Shown here piece by piece: positions 46,740-55,776 of a DNA stretch of 64,000 nt. The first letter of the stretch is position 1. Each line of letters begins with the position of its first letter. Source of the DNA: an uncultured Selenomonadales bacterium. GTDB lineage: Bacteria > Bacillota > Negativicutes > Selenomonadales > Selenomonadaceae. Below the pieces are notes generated by a model that saw only the letters and a list, made by a program, of their open reading frames with translations, was not told the DNA's origin and did not search any database. The stretch is from the NCBI GenBank assembly GCA_947304355.1, contig CAMZAX010000003.1, forward strand, positions 55,823 to 119,822, read 5' to 3'. Position numbers and translations under genes: made by a program.

Positions 46740-47321
46740 ATGATGGTGAGGTTAAATACTCGACACGAATTGCCGCAAATAGCGATACGGCAGACGCAGG
46801 GGCGGCTTGACGAGGCGGCGATAATCCAACCGCAAATTTCCGGCAGGAACCGTCAATCAAGCTCCAATCAAGGTGCCACGCAGTCGAGTCTTGAAATTAA
46901 CAGCTACCCCAGCCGCAGAGCCTACGGTCACAGGACGATGGGCGATTTGACTGCCGAACAGGGTCAGCGCGGCAAATCGGACGTTCAAGCTGCAACGTCA
47001 ATGCATTCGCGAAAAGCTTGGTCGAAAGCCGATAACGCGGCTAAGCGCGGCGACGACGTTGTTCAAGAAATCAAATCGGAAATCTTTTCCGACTACGGCG
47101 CACGGGCGGTGTTCACTTTTTCGGGTATCCCCAATCCGCAGATGCAGGGACATCCCGGCGAAGTTGTCGGCGAGCCCGATACCGGAGACATTTCAGTCGA
47201 TATTGACACCGCGCCAACAGCAAGGATACGCTACACGCCGGGCTCCGTGGAAACTTATCTGCAAAACAAAGGCTTCATTCGGCATTGGGTTTCCTACGGC
47301 AACTACGACATCACCGCTTAG
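46740..47321 (+). CDS. DUF6470-type flagellar-cluster protein
   Basis: 193-residue protein of the family found between flgL and fliW in many Firmicutes. N-terminus LPQIAIRQTQGRLDEAAIIQ and the C-terminal GSVETYLQNKGFIRHWVSYG, NYDI are the recognisable marks. No enzymatic motif, membrane helix or signal peptide is seen and the role is not known. ATG 46740 follows AAAGGGGGG. The 139-base gap after flgL holds no other gene that I can see. Confidence 0.75.
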   Translation: MMVRLNTRHELPQIAIRQTQGRLDEAAIIQPQISGRNRQSSSNQGATQSSLEINSYPSRRAYGHRTMGDLTAEQGQRGKSDVQAATSMHSRKAWSKADNAAKRGDDVVQEIKSEIFSDYGARAVFTFSGIPNPQMQGHPGEVVGEPDTGDISVDIDTAPTARIRYTPGSVETYLQNKGFIRHWVSYGNYDITA

Positions 47322-47378
47322 CCCGCGTCGCAGAGTGGTTTTCATTCCGTCGCCATAAGTTCAAAGGAGGAACGCTAT

Positions 47379-47828
47379 ATGAGCAAAGTTTACACCAGCA
47401 GATTTGGTGAGATTGAGGTTGACGAACAGAAAATTGTTCATTTCAAAAACGGCATCCCCGCGTTCGAAGAGGAGCACGAATTCATTATTCTGCCCTACGA
47501 CGAAGAGAGCCCGTATTACTTCATGCAGTCGCTTAGGAGCCCGGATTTGGCGTTCCTGTTGACGATTCCGTTCATCTTCTTCCCCGAATACACTTTCGAA
47601 ATCGACGAAGAGACTGTACAGGAACTCGACATCACCAACCGGGACGAAATCTTCTACTACACGATGGTGACAATCCCCAACGGCTCGATTCGCTACATGA
47701 CGGCAAACTTGCTCGCGCCCATTGTCCTCAACAGCAAGAACATGCACGCCAAGCAAGTCGTTTTGGAAAAGAGCAATTACACGACCAAGCACCGCCTCTT
47801 CCCCGAACCTGCCAAAAAGGAGGGGTGA
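47379..47828 (+). CDS. fliW: Flagellar assembly factor FliW
   Basis: 149-residue protein that binds flagellin and, when free, sequesters CsrA and so couples flagellin export to flagellin translation. Family sequence: IEVDEQKIVHFKNGIPAFEE, FIILPYDEESPYYFMQSL, FLLTIPFIFFPEY, ANLLAPIVLNSK, then AKQVVL. ATG 47379 follows AAAGGAGG. It directly precedes csrA (stop 47828, next ATG 47832). Confidence 0.97.
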   Translation: MSKVYTSRFGEIEVDEQKIVHFKNGIPAFEEEHEFIILPYDEESPYYFMQSLRSPDLAFLLTIPFIFFPEYTFEIDEETVQELDITNRDEIFYYTMVTIPNGSIRYMTANLLAPIVLNSKNMHAKQVVLEKSNYTTKHRLFPEPAKKEG

Positions 47829-47831
47829 TTG

Positions 47832-48092
47832 ATGCTCGTCTTGACGAGAAAACCTCGTCAGCAAATCATGATTGGCGACAACATCGTTATCAACGTCGTG
47901 GAAGTCCAGGGCGAAAACGTGCGCATTGCGATTGACGCGCCGCGCGAAATCAAAATCTATCGCGGCGAAATCTATCGTGCAATTCAAGAGGAAAACCTTA
48001 AGGCGGCGCAAAAACTCGACGTTGATTTGCATGACGCGTTGCCCGGCAAAGGAATTCAGCGGGAAGCAGACTCTTCGTCGCCGACCGCATAA
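47832..48092 (+). CDS. csrA: Carbon storage regulator CsrA
   Basis: 86-residue RNA-binding dimer that blocks flagellin translation and is antagonised by FliW. MLVLTRKPRQQIMIGDNIVI, NVRIAIDAPREIKIYRGEIY are canonical, with the RNA-binding residues at both ends. The C-terminal tail after IQEENLKAAQ is longer than in E. coli (61 residues), as in other Firmicutes, where it contacts FliW. ATG 47832 follows AAGGAGGGG. Confidence 0.97.
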   Translation: MLVLTRKPRQQIMIGDNIVINVVEVQGENVRIAIDAPREIKIYRGEIYRAIQEENLKAAQKLDVDLHDALPGKGIQREADSSSPTA

Positions 48093-48109
48093 CAAAGGAG
48101 TGTTTAAGT

Positions 48110-48553
48110 ATGGTAGGGAAACTGAATGACATGGTATCTGCCGCAGTCGTTGTGGATTCGACCAGCAAAACCGGCAGCATGGTCACTTCCAAAGACTTCG
48201 CGCAGATTAAGCCTGTCGAGTCTCAGCCTTCAAAGGCAAGCGATCTCAAGCCGCAGACTTTGCAAGAGGTCAAAGAGGCCGAAAAGAAGGAACAGGAAAA
48301 GGAAGGTCGCTTGGCTCCCGGCACCATGTCGGAGGATTCTGTCAGCGAAATGACGGAGACTTTCAACGAGCTCATGGACAAAATCAACTGCAACATCGAG
48401 TTCAACTACAACAAGAAAGCAAACATGCTCAACGTCAAGATGATCGACAAAGAGACCAAGGAAGTCATCAAGGAATTTCCGCCCGAAGAAATGATTGAAA
48501 ACATGATTAAAGCTAAGGATTGGCTGGGCGCGTTCATCGACAGAGCTATCTGA
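48110..48553 (+). CDS. flaG: FlaG family flagellar protein
   Basis: 147-residue FlaG. The N-terminal half is disordered and charged (EVKEAEKKEQEKEGRLAPGT), and the C-terminal conserved domain (FNELMDKINCNIEFNYNKKA, DKETKEVIKEFPPEEMIENM) matches the family, which affects filament length. ATG 48110 follows AAAGGAG. It stands between csrA and fliD, its usual place. Confidence 0.9.
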   Translation: MVGKLNDMVSAAVVVDSTSKTGSMVTSKDFAQIKPVESQPSKASDLKPQTLQEVKEAEKKEQEKEGRLAPGTMSEDSVSEMTETFNELMDKINCNIEFNYNKKANMLNVKMIDKETKEVIKEFPPEEMIENMIKAKDWLGAFIDRAI

Positions 48554-48559
48554 TTCGCG

Positions 48560-48575
48560 CCTCCCGCTAAGGAGG
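48560..48575 (+). promoter_or_regulatory. Hairpin sequestering the fliD ribosome-binding site
   Basis: CCTCC (48560-48564) can pair perfectly with GGAGG (48571-48575) around a six-base loop; GGAGG is the fliD ribosome-binding site (ATG 48584). A weak stem of five pairs, but GC-rich. Confidence 0.5.
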
Positions 48576-48583
48576 GATTTACC

Positions 48584-50449
48584 ATGGGTGTCAACGGAAT
48601 TTACGGCTTGTCGGGTTCCGGGCTTGACATCGAGTCGATGGTTAAAGTCGGCATGATGGGCAAGCAAAACGAATACGACAAGATGGCGCAGAAGTACACC
48701 AAAAACGAGTGGACGAAAGCGGCGTATCTGGAAATCAGCAGCTCCATTTCGACGTTCAACATGACGAAGCTGTCCGATTACAAAATGTCCGCAAGCATGA
48801 ACGCCAAGACGGCAGTCAGCTCCGACAGTTCAATTAAGGTCACGGCGAACGCAAGCGCAGTCAACATGACGCACAAAGTCGCAGTCACGTCGCTCGCATC
48901 AAACGCGTATCTTATCAGCGAAACGGCTGTGACGGCTAACCGCAAAAACACTTCGGTGGAATCCGGTAGCATTTACCTCGCCGACATGATTCTTAAAGGC
49001 AACATGACGACGAACGACGGCGGAGATACTTTCAACGTTTCATACGGCGCAAGCGACATCTTCAACGCGACCGTCAACAAAGACGACGTTGCGCTTAAGT
49101 TCACGATAAGTACGAAAGCTTACGGTGAATTGACGGACGAGGAAAAGAACAAATACACCGTCGAATACACTTACGGCGACCTTTACGGCACCGACGGCAA
49201 AGGCGTCACCTTCAACGACCTTGTCAGTAAAATCAACAAAATGGGCTTGAACGTCAAGGCGTCTTACGATTCTGTCTACGAAAGATTTTCTCTTTACAAC
49301 ACGGAAAGCGGCGGCGGCAACGACGTCGTTATCACGCTGGATTCCGCCTCAAGCACGAGCTACGGTTCTTACGGAGAAAGAAAAACTGAAACCACCACAG
49401 ACCCGGATACCAGCGTTGAAACTACAACCTATGTAAAAAATGCAAACGGAACCTACGACGTTGACAATATCGCAGGTGACGAAACCGCCAACAACGCTAT
49501 TGCCACGCTCAATGCCTGCGACTTTATCTCGGCACTGAACCTCAAGCAGTCCGTCAACGGCGAATTGGCGACAAATCAATTTACAGCGACAGTCGGCTCT
49601 TCCTCAACCGCAAAAGGCGCGGACGGCACGATTACAGTTGACGGCGTGGGCTACACGACGACCGACAACAAAGTCACCGTCAACGGCTTGACCTACGACA
49701 CGTCGGCAGCAACTGCAGGCACCACTTCGGTTGTCTCCATTTCGCAGGACGTGGACGCCATTGTCGACAAGGTTAAGAGTTTCGTCGAAGACTACAACAA
49801 GTTGCTTGCGAGTCTTTACGAGAAATACGACGAGAAGTCCGATTCCAATTACAAGCCGCTCACGCAGTCCCAGAAAGACGGCATGAAGGAAGAGCAAATC
49901 ACAAAGTGGGAAGAGAAGGCCAAGCAAGGTCTCCTTTACCACGACAGCACGCTCGGCAAAATTATCCTCGACATGCGCAACGCGATTTCAAGTTCGATTG
50001 ATTTGGGCAACGGCGAAACGACTTCGGTGTTCAGCATCGGCATTTCGACGACGGGGCTCAAAGGTCAGCTCACGCTCGACGAAGACAAATTGCGCACGGC
50101 TTTATCTAACGATTCGGATGCGGTCTACAACGTCTTCGCCAAACTCGACGTCAACGATATGGATAACTCGGCGAAAATGGGTATCGCGCAACGGCTCGGC
50201 GACGTGTTCACCAAGCAAAGCACCGGCGCGCTCGCCCGAATCAAATCGCGTGCGGGCTCCTCGTCGGACGTCACCGAAGACAGCGACCTGAACAATCTCT
50301 TGCGCAACCTGCAGACCAAGATGAGCAACTTCAAAAAAATGATGAACGCCTTCGAAGACGCTCTTTACAAAAAGTACGACAAGATGGAAAGCGCGCTTGC
50401 CCGACTCGGCACGCAAATGAATTACATCATGGGCAGCAGCAGTCAATAA
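48584..50449 (+). CDS. fliD: Flagellar cap protein FliD
   Basis: 621-residue filament cap (HAP2) that helps flagellin polymerise at the tip. N-terminal domain GLSGSGLDIESMVKVGMMGK and YTKNEWTKAAYLEISSSIST; central D2/D3 domains with variable threonine-rich sequence (about 140-400); C-terminal part with DKVKSFVEDYNKLLASLYEK and the coiled coil MMNAFEDALYKKYDKMESAL. ATG 48584 follows GGAGGG. It is followed by fliS as usual. Confidence 0.95.
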   Translation: MGVNGIYGLSGSGLDIESMVKVGMMGKQNEYDKMAQKYTKNEWTKAAYLEISSSISTFNMTKLSDYKMSASMNAKTAVSSDSSIKVTANASAVNMTHKVAVTSLASNAYLISETAVTANRKNTSVESGSIYLADMILKGNMTTNDGGDTFNVSYGASDIFNATVNKDDVALKFTISTKAYGELTDEEKNKYTVEYTYGDLYGTDGKGVTFNDLVSKINKMGLNVKASYDSVYERFSLYNTESGGGNDVVITLDSASSTSYGSYGERKTETTTDPDTSVETTTYVKNANGTYDVDNIAGDETANNAIATLNACDFISALNLKQSVNGELATNQFTATVGSSSTAKGADGTITVDGVGYTTTDNKVTVNGLTYDTSAATAGTTSVVSISQDVDAIVDKVKSFVEDYNKLLASLYEKYDEKSDSNYKPLTQSQKDGMKEEQITKWEEKAKQGLLYHDSTLGKIILDMRNAISSSIDLGNGETTSVFSIGISTTGLKGQLTLDEDKLRTALSNDSDAVYNVFAKLDVNDMDNSAKMGIAQRLGDVFTKQSTGALARIKSRAGSSSDVTEDSDLNNLLRNLQTKMSNFKKMMNAFEDALYKKYDKMESALARLGTQMNYIMGSSSQ

Positions 50450-50478
50450 TGACTTGACATTTTAGGGAGGGTGATTCA

Positions 50479-50883
50479 ATGGTAAATGCGGCAGAAGCAT
50501 ACAGGCAACAGCGTATCTTGAACGCTCCGCCGGAACATTTGACGCTTATGCTGTATAACGGTTGCTTGAAATTTATCGACGACGGTATGGAAGCTCTCGG
50601 CAGGAAAGACTACGAATCTGCCAACAACTTTTTGCAACGGGCTCAGCGTATCATCTCGGAATTCCGCCTTACGCTCAACTTCGACTACGAAATTTCTCAT
50701 CAGTTGTTGCCGCTGTACAATTACATTTACGACAGGCTCGTCGAAGGCAACATCAAAAGCGATTTGTCTCAAATCGAAGAGGCGAAAGGCATGATAACCG
50801 AATTGCGCGACGCTTGGGTTCAAGCCATGAAGACTTACCGTATCGACAAAGGCGAAGGCAAGGACGGCAACGGTTATGCTTGA
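50479..50883 (+). CDS. fliS: Flagellin chaperone FliS
   Basis: 134-residue helical chaperone that keeps flagellin unfolded before export. YRQQRILNAPPEHLTLMLYN, GCLKFIDDGMEAL, NYIYDRLVEGNIKSDLSQIE, and MITELRDAW are family marks. ATG 50479 follows AGGGAGG. Its final codons overlap the fliT-like gene by eight bases. Confidence 0.96.
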   Translation: MVNAAEAYRQQRILNAPPEHLTLMLYNGCLKFIDDGMEALGRKDYESANNFLQRAQRIISEFRLTLNFDYEISHQLLPLYNYIYDRLVEGNIKSDLSQIEEAKGMITELRDAWVQAMKTYRIDKGEGKDGNGYA

Positions 50884-51265
50884 CGACAGCGCGGCGAAGA
50901 CTTCGGCAACGGACGGCGATTCTGCGGAAGTTCTGAAACAGGCGCGTACCCTGTGGCAGAAATACTTCACGCTGACCAAAGAGTTGCTCAAGTTCAGCGA
51001 CCAGACGGACAGCGATATATTCCTGGATCTCGTCGACCAGCGCGAACGGCTTATCGAGAAGATGAAGGCACTGCCCGCAAACGACTACCGCGAATCGGCG
51101 GAATGCAAGGCTCTGATTGAGCAAATCGTTCCGCTTGACAAGCAGATAATCTACAAGGCGCGGGCGTGGCTGAACAAATCTCGGCGGCAAAACAACACTG
51201 TGCGTTCCTACGACCTTGTCGGGGCGGCGGAACTGCGCGGCGTCGTCTTCAACAGAAAATATTGA
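50876..51265 (+). CDS. FliT-like flagellar chaperone
   Basis: 129-residue helical protein after fliS, in the fliT position. It shows a coiled-coil region (LWQKYFTLTKELLKFSDQTD, FLDLVDQRERLIEKMKALPA) and a C-terminal helical part. FliT-type proteins chaperone FliD. The sequence match is weak, so the call relies on order. ATG 50876 overlaps fliS. A terminator follows and ends the flagellar cluster. Confidence 0.7.
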   Translation: MLDDSAAKTSATDGDSAEVLKQARTLWQKYFTLTKELLKFSDQTDSDIFLDLVDQRERLIEKMKALPANDYRESAECKALIEQIVPLDKQIIYKARAWLNKSRRQNNTVRSYDLVGAAELRGVVFNRKY

Positions 51266-51283
51266 CGGCAACTCCAAATGAAA

Positions 51284-51317
51284 AGACCGATGAAATTTCA
51301 CCGGTCTGATTTTTTTG
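51284..51317 (+). terminator. Terminator of the flagellar cluster
   Basis: AGACCG (51284-51289) pairs with CGGTCT (51302-51307), with an inner TGAAA/TTTCA pairing, followed by TTTTTTT. Confidence 0.85.
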
Positions 51318-51357
51318 TCCTTTCTTCCGCCGCAAGAAATGTTTGTTAGAATTATTG

Positions 51358-51530
51358 TAAACTTCCTTTCTTTGCTTGCCCAAAGAAAGGAAGCGAAAGA
51401 AAAGGCACCTCGCAGGGGCGTTAAGTCACAACTGCCGAAACGTCCGCGCAACCCAAAGCCGGGTGTTGCCCGCGGACTTCGCGTCACGCTCAGTACGCGG
51501 GCGGCCGCACGTCCTGTGCGGCCTCAAGTA
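51358..51530. repeat. Structured dispersed repeat, copy B
   Basis: Positions 51358-51421 are the reverse complement of 18918-18981 with one mismatch. Further inverted repeats follow: GTCCGCG...CGCGGAC near 51442-51476 and GGCCGCAC/GTGCGGCC near 51503-51523. The open frame over it encodes [12 protein letters not shown] strings that I regard as noise. It fills the gap between the fliT-like gene and glnA. Confidence 0.8.
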
Positions 51531-51541
51531 TCGCATGGCTG

Positions 51542-53425
51542 TCAGATGATATTCTTTTCGTAGGCGTCGTAAAGGGCTTTCAGTTCCTCAATCTTTGCGT
51601 AAATTTCGACCTGCAGGCGCGACGCCCGCTCGTATTCGCCCGAAGTCAATGCGGTTATCAGTTGCGTGAACAAAGATTTTTCGTCAATCGAATCCTTCGC
51701 CAACGCCGCCCGAAGTAAAAATATTTTGTTCCAGTTGTACGCGTCCAAGTCCGTCACGAAGTCCGCGTCGATTTTTTTTGCCTTGCGGACGATCTCGCGC
51801 AGTTCGGGCAGGATTCGCGAAATGAGTTCGATTTTCCAACGCAACAGAGCTCCTTCGCGAAAGGCTTTGATTATCCGTTCCTGCAACGCGCCGCCGCTCG
51901 ATATGACCGCAACTTTGTCGGGATATTTGCTCAAAGCCTCCATGTTCTCCCAGACCGTGGCGGGCGGTTTGCCGAACAGACGATTGCGTTCGTCCTCGGT
52001 GAAGTCCTCGAACACGTCGCGTTCGGTGCGATAGGCACGCTCGGTTTCAAGGTAAAAGCCCTCTTGTCCCGCGTCCTTCGACAGCTCCGCCAAAAGTTCG
52101 GTCGTCTTGTGCGTGACAGCCATTTTCACGCCGTCCAGTATCGCCGAATACGACGCGGCAAGCACCAGGTAAATATTCGTGTAAGGGTTGCAACTGCGCA
52201 GCTCGAAACGCGTCGCCATGGGGTTTTGCAGGTCGCGAATCAAGCTGACCAAAATCGTGCGGTTGCGGCTCGGTATCTGCGGCGTGTGTCCAAGCGACGT
52301 GACGATACAAACGGGAGCCTCGAAGCCGGGCTTAAGGCGGTTGAGCGAATCGTTTGTTGCGCTCACGAACGGGTTTATGACTTCGTAATTTTTCAGCAAG
52401 CCCATCAACGCGCCGTAGCCGACTGCGCTCATGTAGTCTTCGGCGGGATTTTTCGCTGCAAAGAGATTGTGCAACTTGCCTTCAGCCGTTTTCGCCGCAA
52501 GCCCGATGTGCGTGTGTTCGCCGTTGCCGGCAAGCCCGATCATGGGTTTTGCCTTGAAGGTGACTTCCAAACCGTTGGCGCGGAAAATTTCTTTGACGAC
52601 CGTCCGAACGACGATTTCGTTATCGGCAGCCTGCACGGCGTCGGCGAATCGCCAATCGATTTCAAGCTGTTCGCAGACGTGCGTTAAATGCCCCGACTCG
52701 TCGATTTGCGCTTTGAGCCCGCCGACTTCCTTGTGACCCATTTCGACTTGCAAGCCGTATTTGTCAAGCTCGATAATCGACTGCTCCAACGCGCAACGAA
52801 CCGCGCCGTGCGTGCGTTCCCAATACTGCTCCTGCATTACTTGCGACGCGCTCATTTCCTCGACTGATGCTTCTTCAAGCGGCGTCTTAACCCAAAACTC
52901 AAGCTCCGTCGCCGACGTGAACACGATGTCGATAACGTCCGCGCCGCTCACGTCCAGCCCGTCAATTTCGGGGTGTTTGTGGAACAAGTCTACCAGCTCG
53001 CGCTTAACGAAAGACAGCGTATCGGTCAAAACGGCGCGGCTGTCGACGCGTTTGCCCTCGTGAATCAGAAAGCCGGGGATTCGCAGCGTGCCGACAGGTT
53101 GCCCCGTCGCGTTGTCGTAATGCTCGAAGTTGTAATCGACGAACCAATTAACCGTGGGGTCAACGGGCATGTCGACCTTTGCATTGTTCAGCGTGGCGAT
53201 ACCGGGCAGGACGACGCTTGAACCGTCCGTTTGAACAGCACGCCCGGCATAGAAGTCGTCGATGTCTTTAATGAACAGGCGCACAGGGATTTTCTCGTCG
53301 GTGTCGTTGCCGGCAAGATCAATGCCCACCAGCGACACGAATTTAATTTCGGGGTGCTCGCGCAGCTGACGAATAACCTCGTCTTTGGGAGTGTTCGCTT
53401 TGATTGTGTAAAGTAAATCTGCCAT
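51542..53425 (-). CDS. glnA: Glutamine synthetase, long type I form
   Basis: 627-residue ATP-dependent enzyme that makes glutamine from glutamate and ammonia. Visible marks: ELEFWVKTPLEE-type metal site, VEMGHKEVGGLKAQID, TFKAKPMIGLAGNGEHTHIG (the KPxxGxxGxGxHxH ATP/metal loop), PSRNRTILVSLIRD (phosphate binding) and LRSCNPYTNIYLVLAASYSA. The extra C-terminal 150 residues are helical (ERIIKAFREG, SLFTQLITAL) and are not found in the 440-residue enzyme of Bacillus. ATG 53425 follows AAGGAG. It lies 12 bases downstream of the esterase gene. Confidence 0.93.
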   Translation of the reverse strand: MADLLYTIKANTPKDEVIRQLREHPEIKFVSLVGIDLAGNDTDEKIPVRLFIKDIDDFYAGRAVQTDGSSVVLPGIATLNNAKVDMPVDPTVNWFVDYNFEHYDNATGQPVGTLRIPGFLIHEGKRVDSRAVLTDTLSFVKRELVDLFHKHPEIDGLDVSGADVIDIVFTSATELEFWVKTPLEEASVEEMSASQVMQEQYWERTHGAVRCALEQSIIELDKYGLQVEMGHKEVGGLKAQIDESGHLTHVCEQLEIDWRFADAVQAADNEIVVRTVVKEIFRANGLEVTFKAKPMIGLAGNGEHTHIGLAAKTAEGKLHNLFAAKNPAEDYMSAVGYGALMGLLKNYEVINPFVSATNDSLNRLKPGFEAPVCIVTSLGHTPQIPSRNRTILVSLIRDLQNPMATRFELRSCNPYTNIYLVLAASYSAILDGVKMAVTHKTTELLAELSKDAGQEGFYLETERAYRTERDVFEDFTEDERNRLFGKPPATVWENMEALSKYPDKVAVISSGGALQERIIKAFREGALLRWKIELISRILPELREIVRKAKKIDADFVTDLDAYNWNKIFLLRAALAKDSIDEKSLFTQLITALTSGEYERASRLQVEIYAKIEELKALYDAYEKNII

Positions 53426-53437
53426 GAAATTCGCTCC

Positions 53438-55021
53438 TTACAGTAAGTTTTCGTAGACGCCGCGCAGAGCCGCAAGGTTGTCGGTGTTCAAATCTTTGCG
53501 GCAAGTCCACGCCTTGGCGTTAATTTCCATTGTTTGACGGTCGGCGGCGGTGTAGGGCGTCCATTGCGGAATCAGCGCGTTGTTCGGGTTGCCCGTCGCC
53601 GCGAACGAGTACCACGCCGCTTGCACCTGCTTAACCAACTTTGACGACGGCTTGGGCTCAATGCCTTCATACGCATTACCGAAGACGAACGGCAAATCAA
53701 TCGAGTGACACGAACCCAAATCGTCGACGGGCGACTTTTGATTGAACAGATAGAAATACACCTCGTCGAACGCCGATTGATATTCCGCGCACAGCTCCTG
53801 CCCAACGCGCCAGTCAAGCTGATTGGCAAACTCAAAGTAACGTTCGGGCTCGGCAAGATCCGTGTGATTCGGTTGCCACGCGTCGTAAGCGTCTCCCAGT
53901 TGCCAACCCTCCGCCGTGTAGACGACGGAAGTAAGTTGCGCGTGAAAATCGCGCATGTGCTTGGTAAAATTTTTGTAATACAATTTCCAGTAGCCGTACT
54001 CTTCGGCGGTAGTGCCCGTCAAAAGTTTGACGCCCTTGCCCGCGCCGTCATGCAGGGCTTTGAGCGGCGACTTGGGTAAAAATTTTCCGTCACAGGTCGG
54101 CAAGAAACCGGTCTCCGAGGCAAAGGGTACCTCCACGCAAAATTTCTCGTAAAGCTGTTCGATTTCGGCGGCGGGCTTTGTCATGAGCTCCGACATTTTT
54201 TTACAGCCGGTCAGTTCCATGAATTTATCGGCAAGAGCAACGGACGCAGCGGGCTCGTGATAGAACATTGCGTGCCCCGATTGCGGAATTGCTTTGCCGA
54301 ACAAACCCTGCGCAGCGGGCGTGACGGTCAGCAACGTGATTGAGATTGCGCCCGCGCTTTCGCCGAAGACAGTCACGTTGTCGGGGTCGCCGCCGAAGTT
54401 CGCGATATTTTCCTTAACCCACTCCAACGCCGCGATTTGGTCTTTCAAGCCGAGATAACCCGTGTCCGCGAAGTCCGAATCGATGTCGGCGAAGTTCATG
54501 AAGCCGAAGACGTTCAGGCGATAGTTCAGCGTGACGATAACGACGTCGTGCGCCGCCGCGAAGTTCGTGCCGTTGTAAACGGGGTCGCCGCTGCCGCCGT
54601 TGACGAAGCCGCCGCCGGGTATGTAAACCATGACGGGCAGATTCTTCGCCGCGCCGCGTGTGAAGATGTTCAACGTCAAACAGTCTTCGCTTTGCGGCAA
54701 CAGCGAGGCGGGCTCAACTTCGTCGTGGTCTTGAATCGGCGAGTAACCGAATTTTTTTGCCTCGAAAGTTTTATTGGACGGCTCCAACTTTTCGGGCGCG
54801 CGCCAACGTAAAGCACCGACGGGCGGCTTGGCGTAAGGGATGCCCAACCACGTTTGCACGCCGCGTTTGCCGACAAAGCCGTTGTATGTGCCGTAACGCG
54901 TCCGCACCGTGCAAGTCTTTGCTGCTTGCGTGGTGCCGCTGAAAAAATTTGTCGTCGCAAATGCAAACGTCGTAAGGGCGGCAGTCTTTATAAAATCTCT
55001 GCGCGAAATCTTTTCAAACAA
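53438..55021 (-). CDS. Tat-exported type B carboxylesterase
   Basis: 527-residue alpha/beta hydrolase. A twin-arginine signal (SRRDFIKTAALTTFAFATTN) is at the N-terminus. Family motifs: WLGIPYAKPPVGALRW, SEDCLTLNIF, YIPGGGFVNGG (oxyanion hole), TVFGESAGAISITLL (nucleophile Ser), a likely acid Glu in TTAEEYGYWK, and CHSIDLPFVFGN with the catalytic His. It would hydrolyse carboxylic esters, for example plant cell-wall or lipid esters, outside the inner membrane. TTG 55021 follows GGAGAG; a promoter at 55053-55081 precedes it. glnA follows on the same strand. Confidence 0.92.
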   Translation of the reverse strand: MFEKISRRDFIKTAALTTFAFATTNFFSGTTQAAKTCTVRTRYGTYNGFVGKRGVQTWLGIPYAKPPVGALRWRAPEKLEPSNKTFEAKKFGYSPIQDHDEVEPASLLPQSEDCLTLNIFTRGAAKNLPVMVYIPGGGFVNGGSGDPVYNGTNFAAAHDVVIVTLNYRLNVFGFMNFADIDSDFADTGYLGLKDQIAALEWVKENIANFGGDPDNVTVFGESAGAISITLLTVTPAAQGLFGKAIPQSGHAMFYHEPAASVALADKFMELTGCKKMSELMTKPAAEIEQLYEKFCVEVPFASETGFLPTCDGKFLPKSPLKALHDGAGKGVKLLTGTTAEEYGYWKLYYKNFTKHMRDFHAQLTSVVYTAEGWQLGDAYDAWQPNHTDLAEPERYFEFANQLDWRVGQELCAEYQSAFDEVYFYLFNQKSPVDDLGSCHSIDLPFVFGNAYEGIEPKPSSKLVKQVQAAWYSFAATGNPNNALIPQWTPYTAADRQTMEINAKAWTCRKDLNTDNLAALRGVYENLL

Positions 55022-55052
55022 CTGAATCTCTCCTTCCGAAATTCTGCGTCAA

Positions 55053-55081
55053 AGTTTAACGCAAACGGGCTTGAAAGTCTA
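55053..55081 (-). promoter_or_regulatory. Promoter of the esterase-glnA genes
   Basis: Minus strand TAGACT (55076-55081), 17 bases, TAAACT (55053-55058). Confidence 0.6.
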
Positions 55082-55103
55082 CGCGCGGCGGCGGCTTTTG
55101 CGA

Positions 55104-55132
55104 TTGAAAACTTTTCGGGCGTATGGTAAATT
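55104..55132 (+). promoter_or_regulatory. Promoter of the pilP-like gene
   Basis: TTGAAA (55104-55109), 17 bases, TAAATT (55127-55132). It is divergent from the esterase promoter. Confidence 0.6.
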
Positions 55133-55165
55133 AGGGATAAAGGACAAGGGACTAGGGACAAGGAG
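55131..55165 (+). repeat. Heptamer repeat at the pilP-like gene
   Basis: TTAGGGA, TAAAGGACAAGGGACTAGGG, then ACAAGGAG: the array runs into the ribosome-binding site AAGGAG of the gene starting at 55171. Confidence 0.75.
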
Positions 55166-55170
55166 TATGT

Positions 55171-55776
55171 ATGTCTGACGAGCTGAAAAAATTTTTAAGC
55201 CGCGAACTCGACGAACTCAAGCAACACAAAGTTCGGGCGATTGCGTTGGGCGTGTGCTTGGTCATCTTGCTGATTGTGTGGACGATTGATGACAGCTCCG
55301 GCGGCGAAGAAATTATTTTGGTCGACGCGCCGCCGCGCACGAAGGATTTGCCCGTTAAGCCGTTGCCTGTCAAGCCGTTAACCGTCACGAAAAGCCCCGA
55401 CGGCGTGACAGTCGTCCTCGGCGCAAATGCAGACGCGTTGTTTATCGGCGATCCGTTCGCGGGCGAAGAAAAGCCCAAACCTGCACCGCAACCGCTGCAA
55501 CAACCGACGCCTCCGTTGCCCGCCATTCCGCAACCGCAAGTCGTGATTCAACCGCCCGCTCCGACGCCGCAAATCGAACAGCCCAAAGAACCGCTTGCTT
55601 TGACGGGCACGGCGATAAGCGGCGACAACAAGACGGCGATGATTCTGCGCGGCAACGAAACGCTGTTCCTGACAATCGACGACGTGATTGACGGGCGGCG
55701 AATCGTCGACATAACGCCCGACTTCGTGACGCTCGACGACGGTGAACGCATTTATCTGCAAAAGGGGTTGAACTGA
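55171..55776 (+). CDS. PilP/GspC-like inner-membrane protein
   Basis: 201 residues: a short cytoplasmic N-terminus, one membrane helix (AIALGVCLVILLIVWTI), a proline-rich linker (residues about 100-145, PAPQPLQQPTPPLPAIPQP) and a small C-terminal domain (ALTGTAISGDNKTAMILRGN, then DVIDGRRIVDITPDFVTL). This matches the HR-domain layout of PilP/GspC, which links the inner-membrane platform to the secretin. Next gene starts one base after its stop and is a secretin. ATG 55171. Confidence 0.8.
   Translation: MSDELKKFLSRELDELKQHKVRAIALGVCLVILLIVWTIDDSSGGEEIILVDAPPRTKDLPVKPLPVKPLTVTKSPDGVTVVLGANADALFIGDPFAGEEKPKPAPQPLQQPTPPLPAIPQPQVVIQPPAPTPQIEQPKEPLALTGTAISGDNKTAMILRGNETLFLTIDDVIDGRRIVDITPDFVTLDDGERIYLQKGLN

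Noticed and set aside
50753..51487. Minus-strand frame with FLWASKER string over the dispersed repeat
   Set aside because: Spurious translation of a structured repeat and of antisense fliS/fliT.
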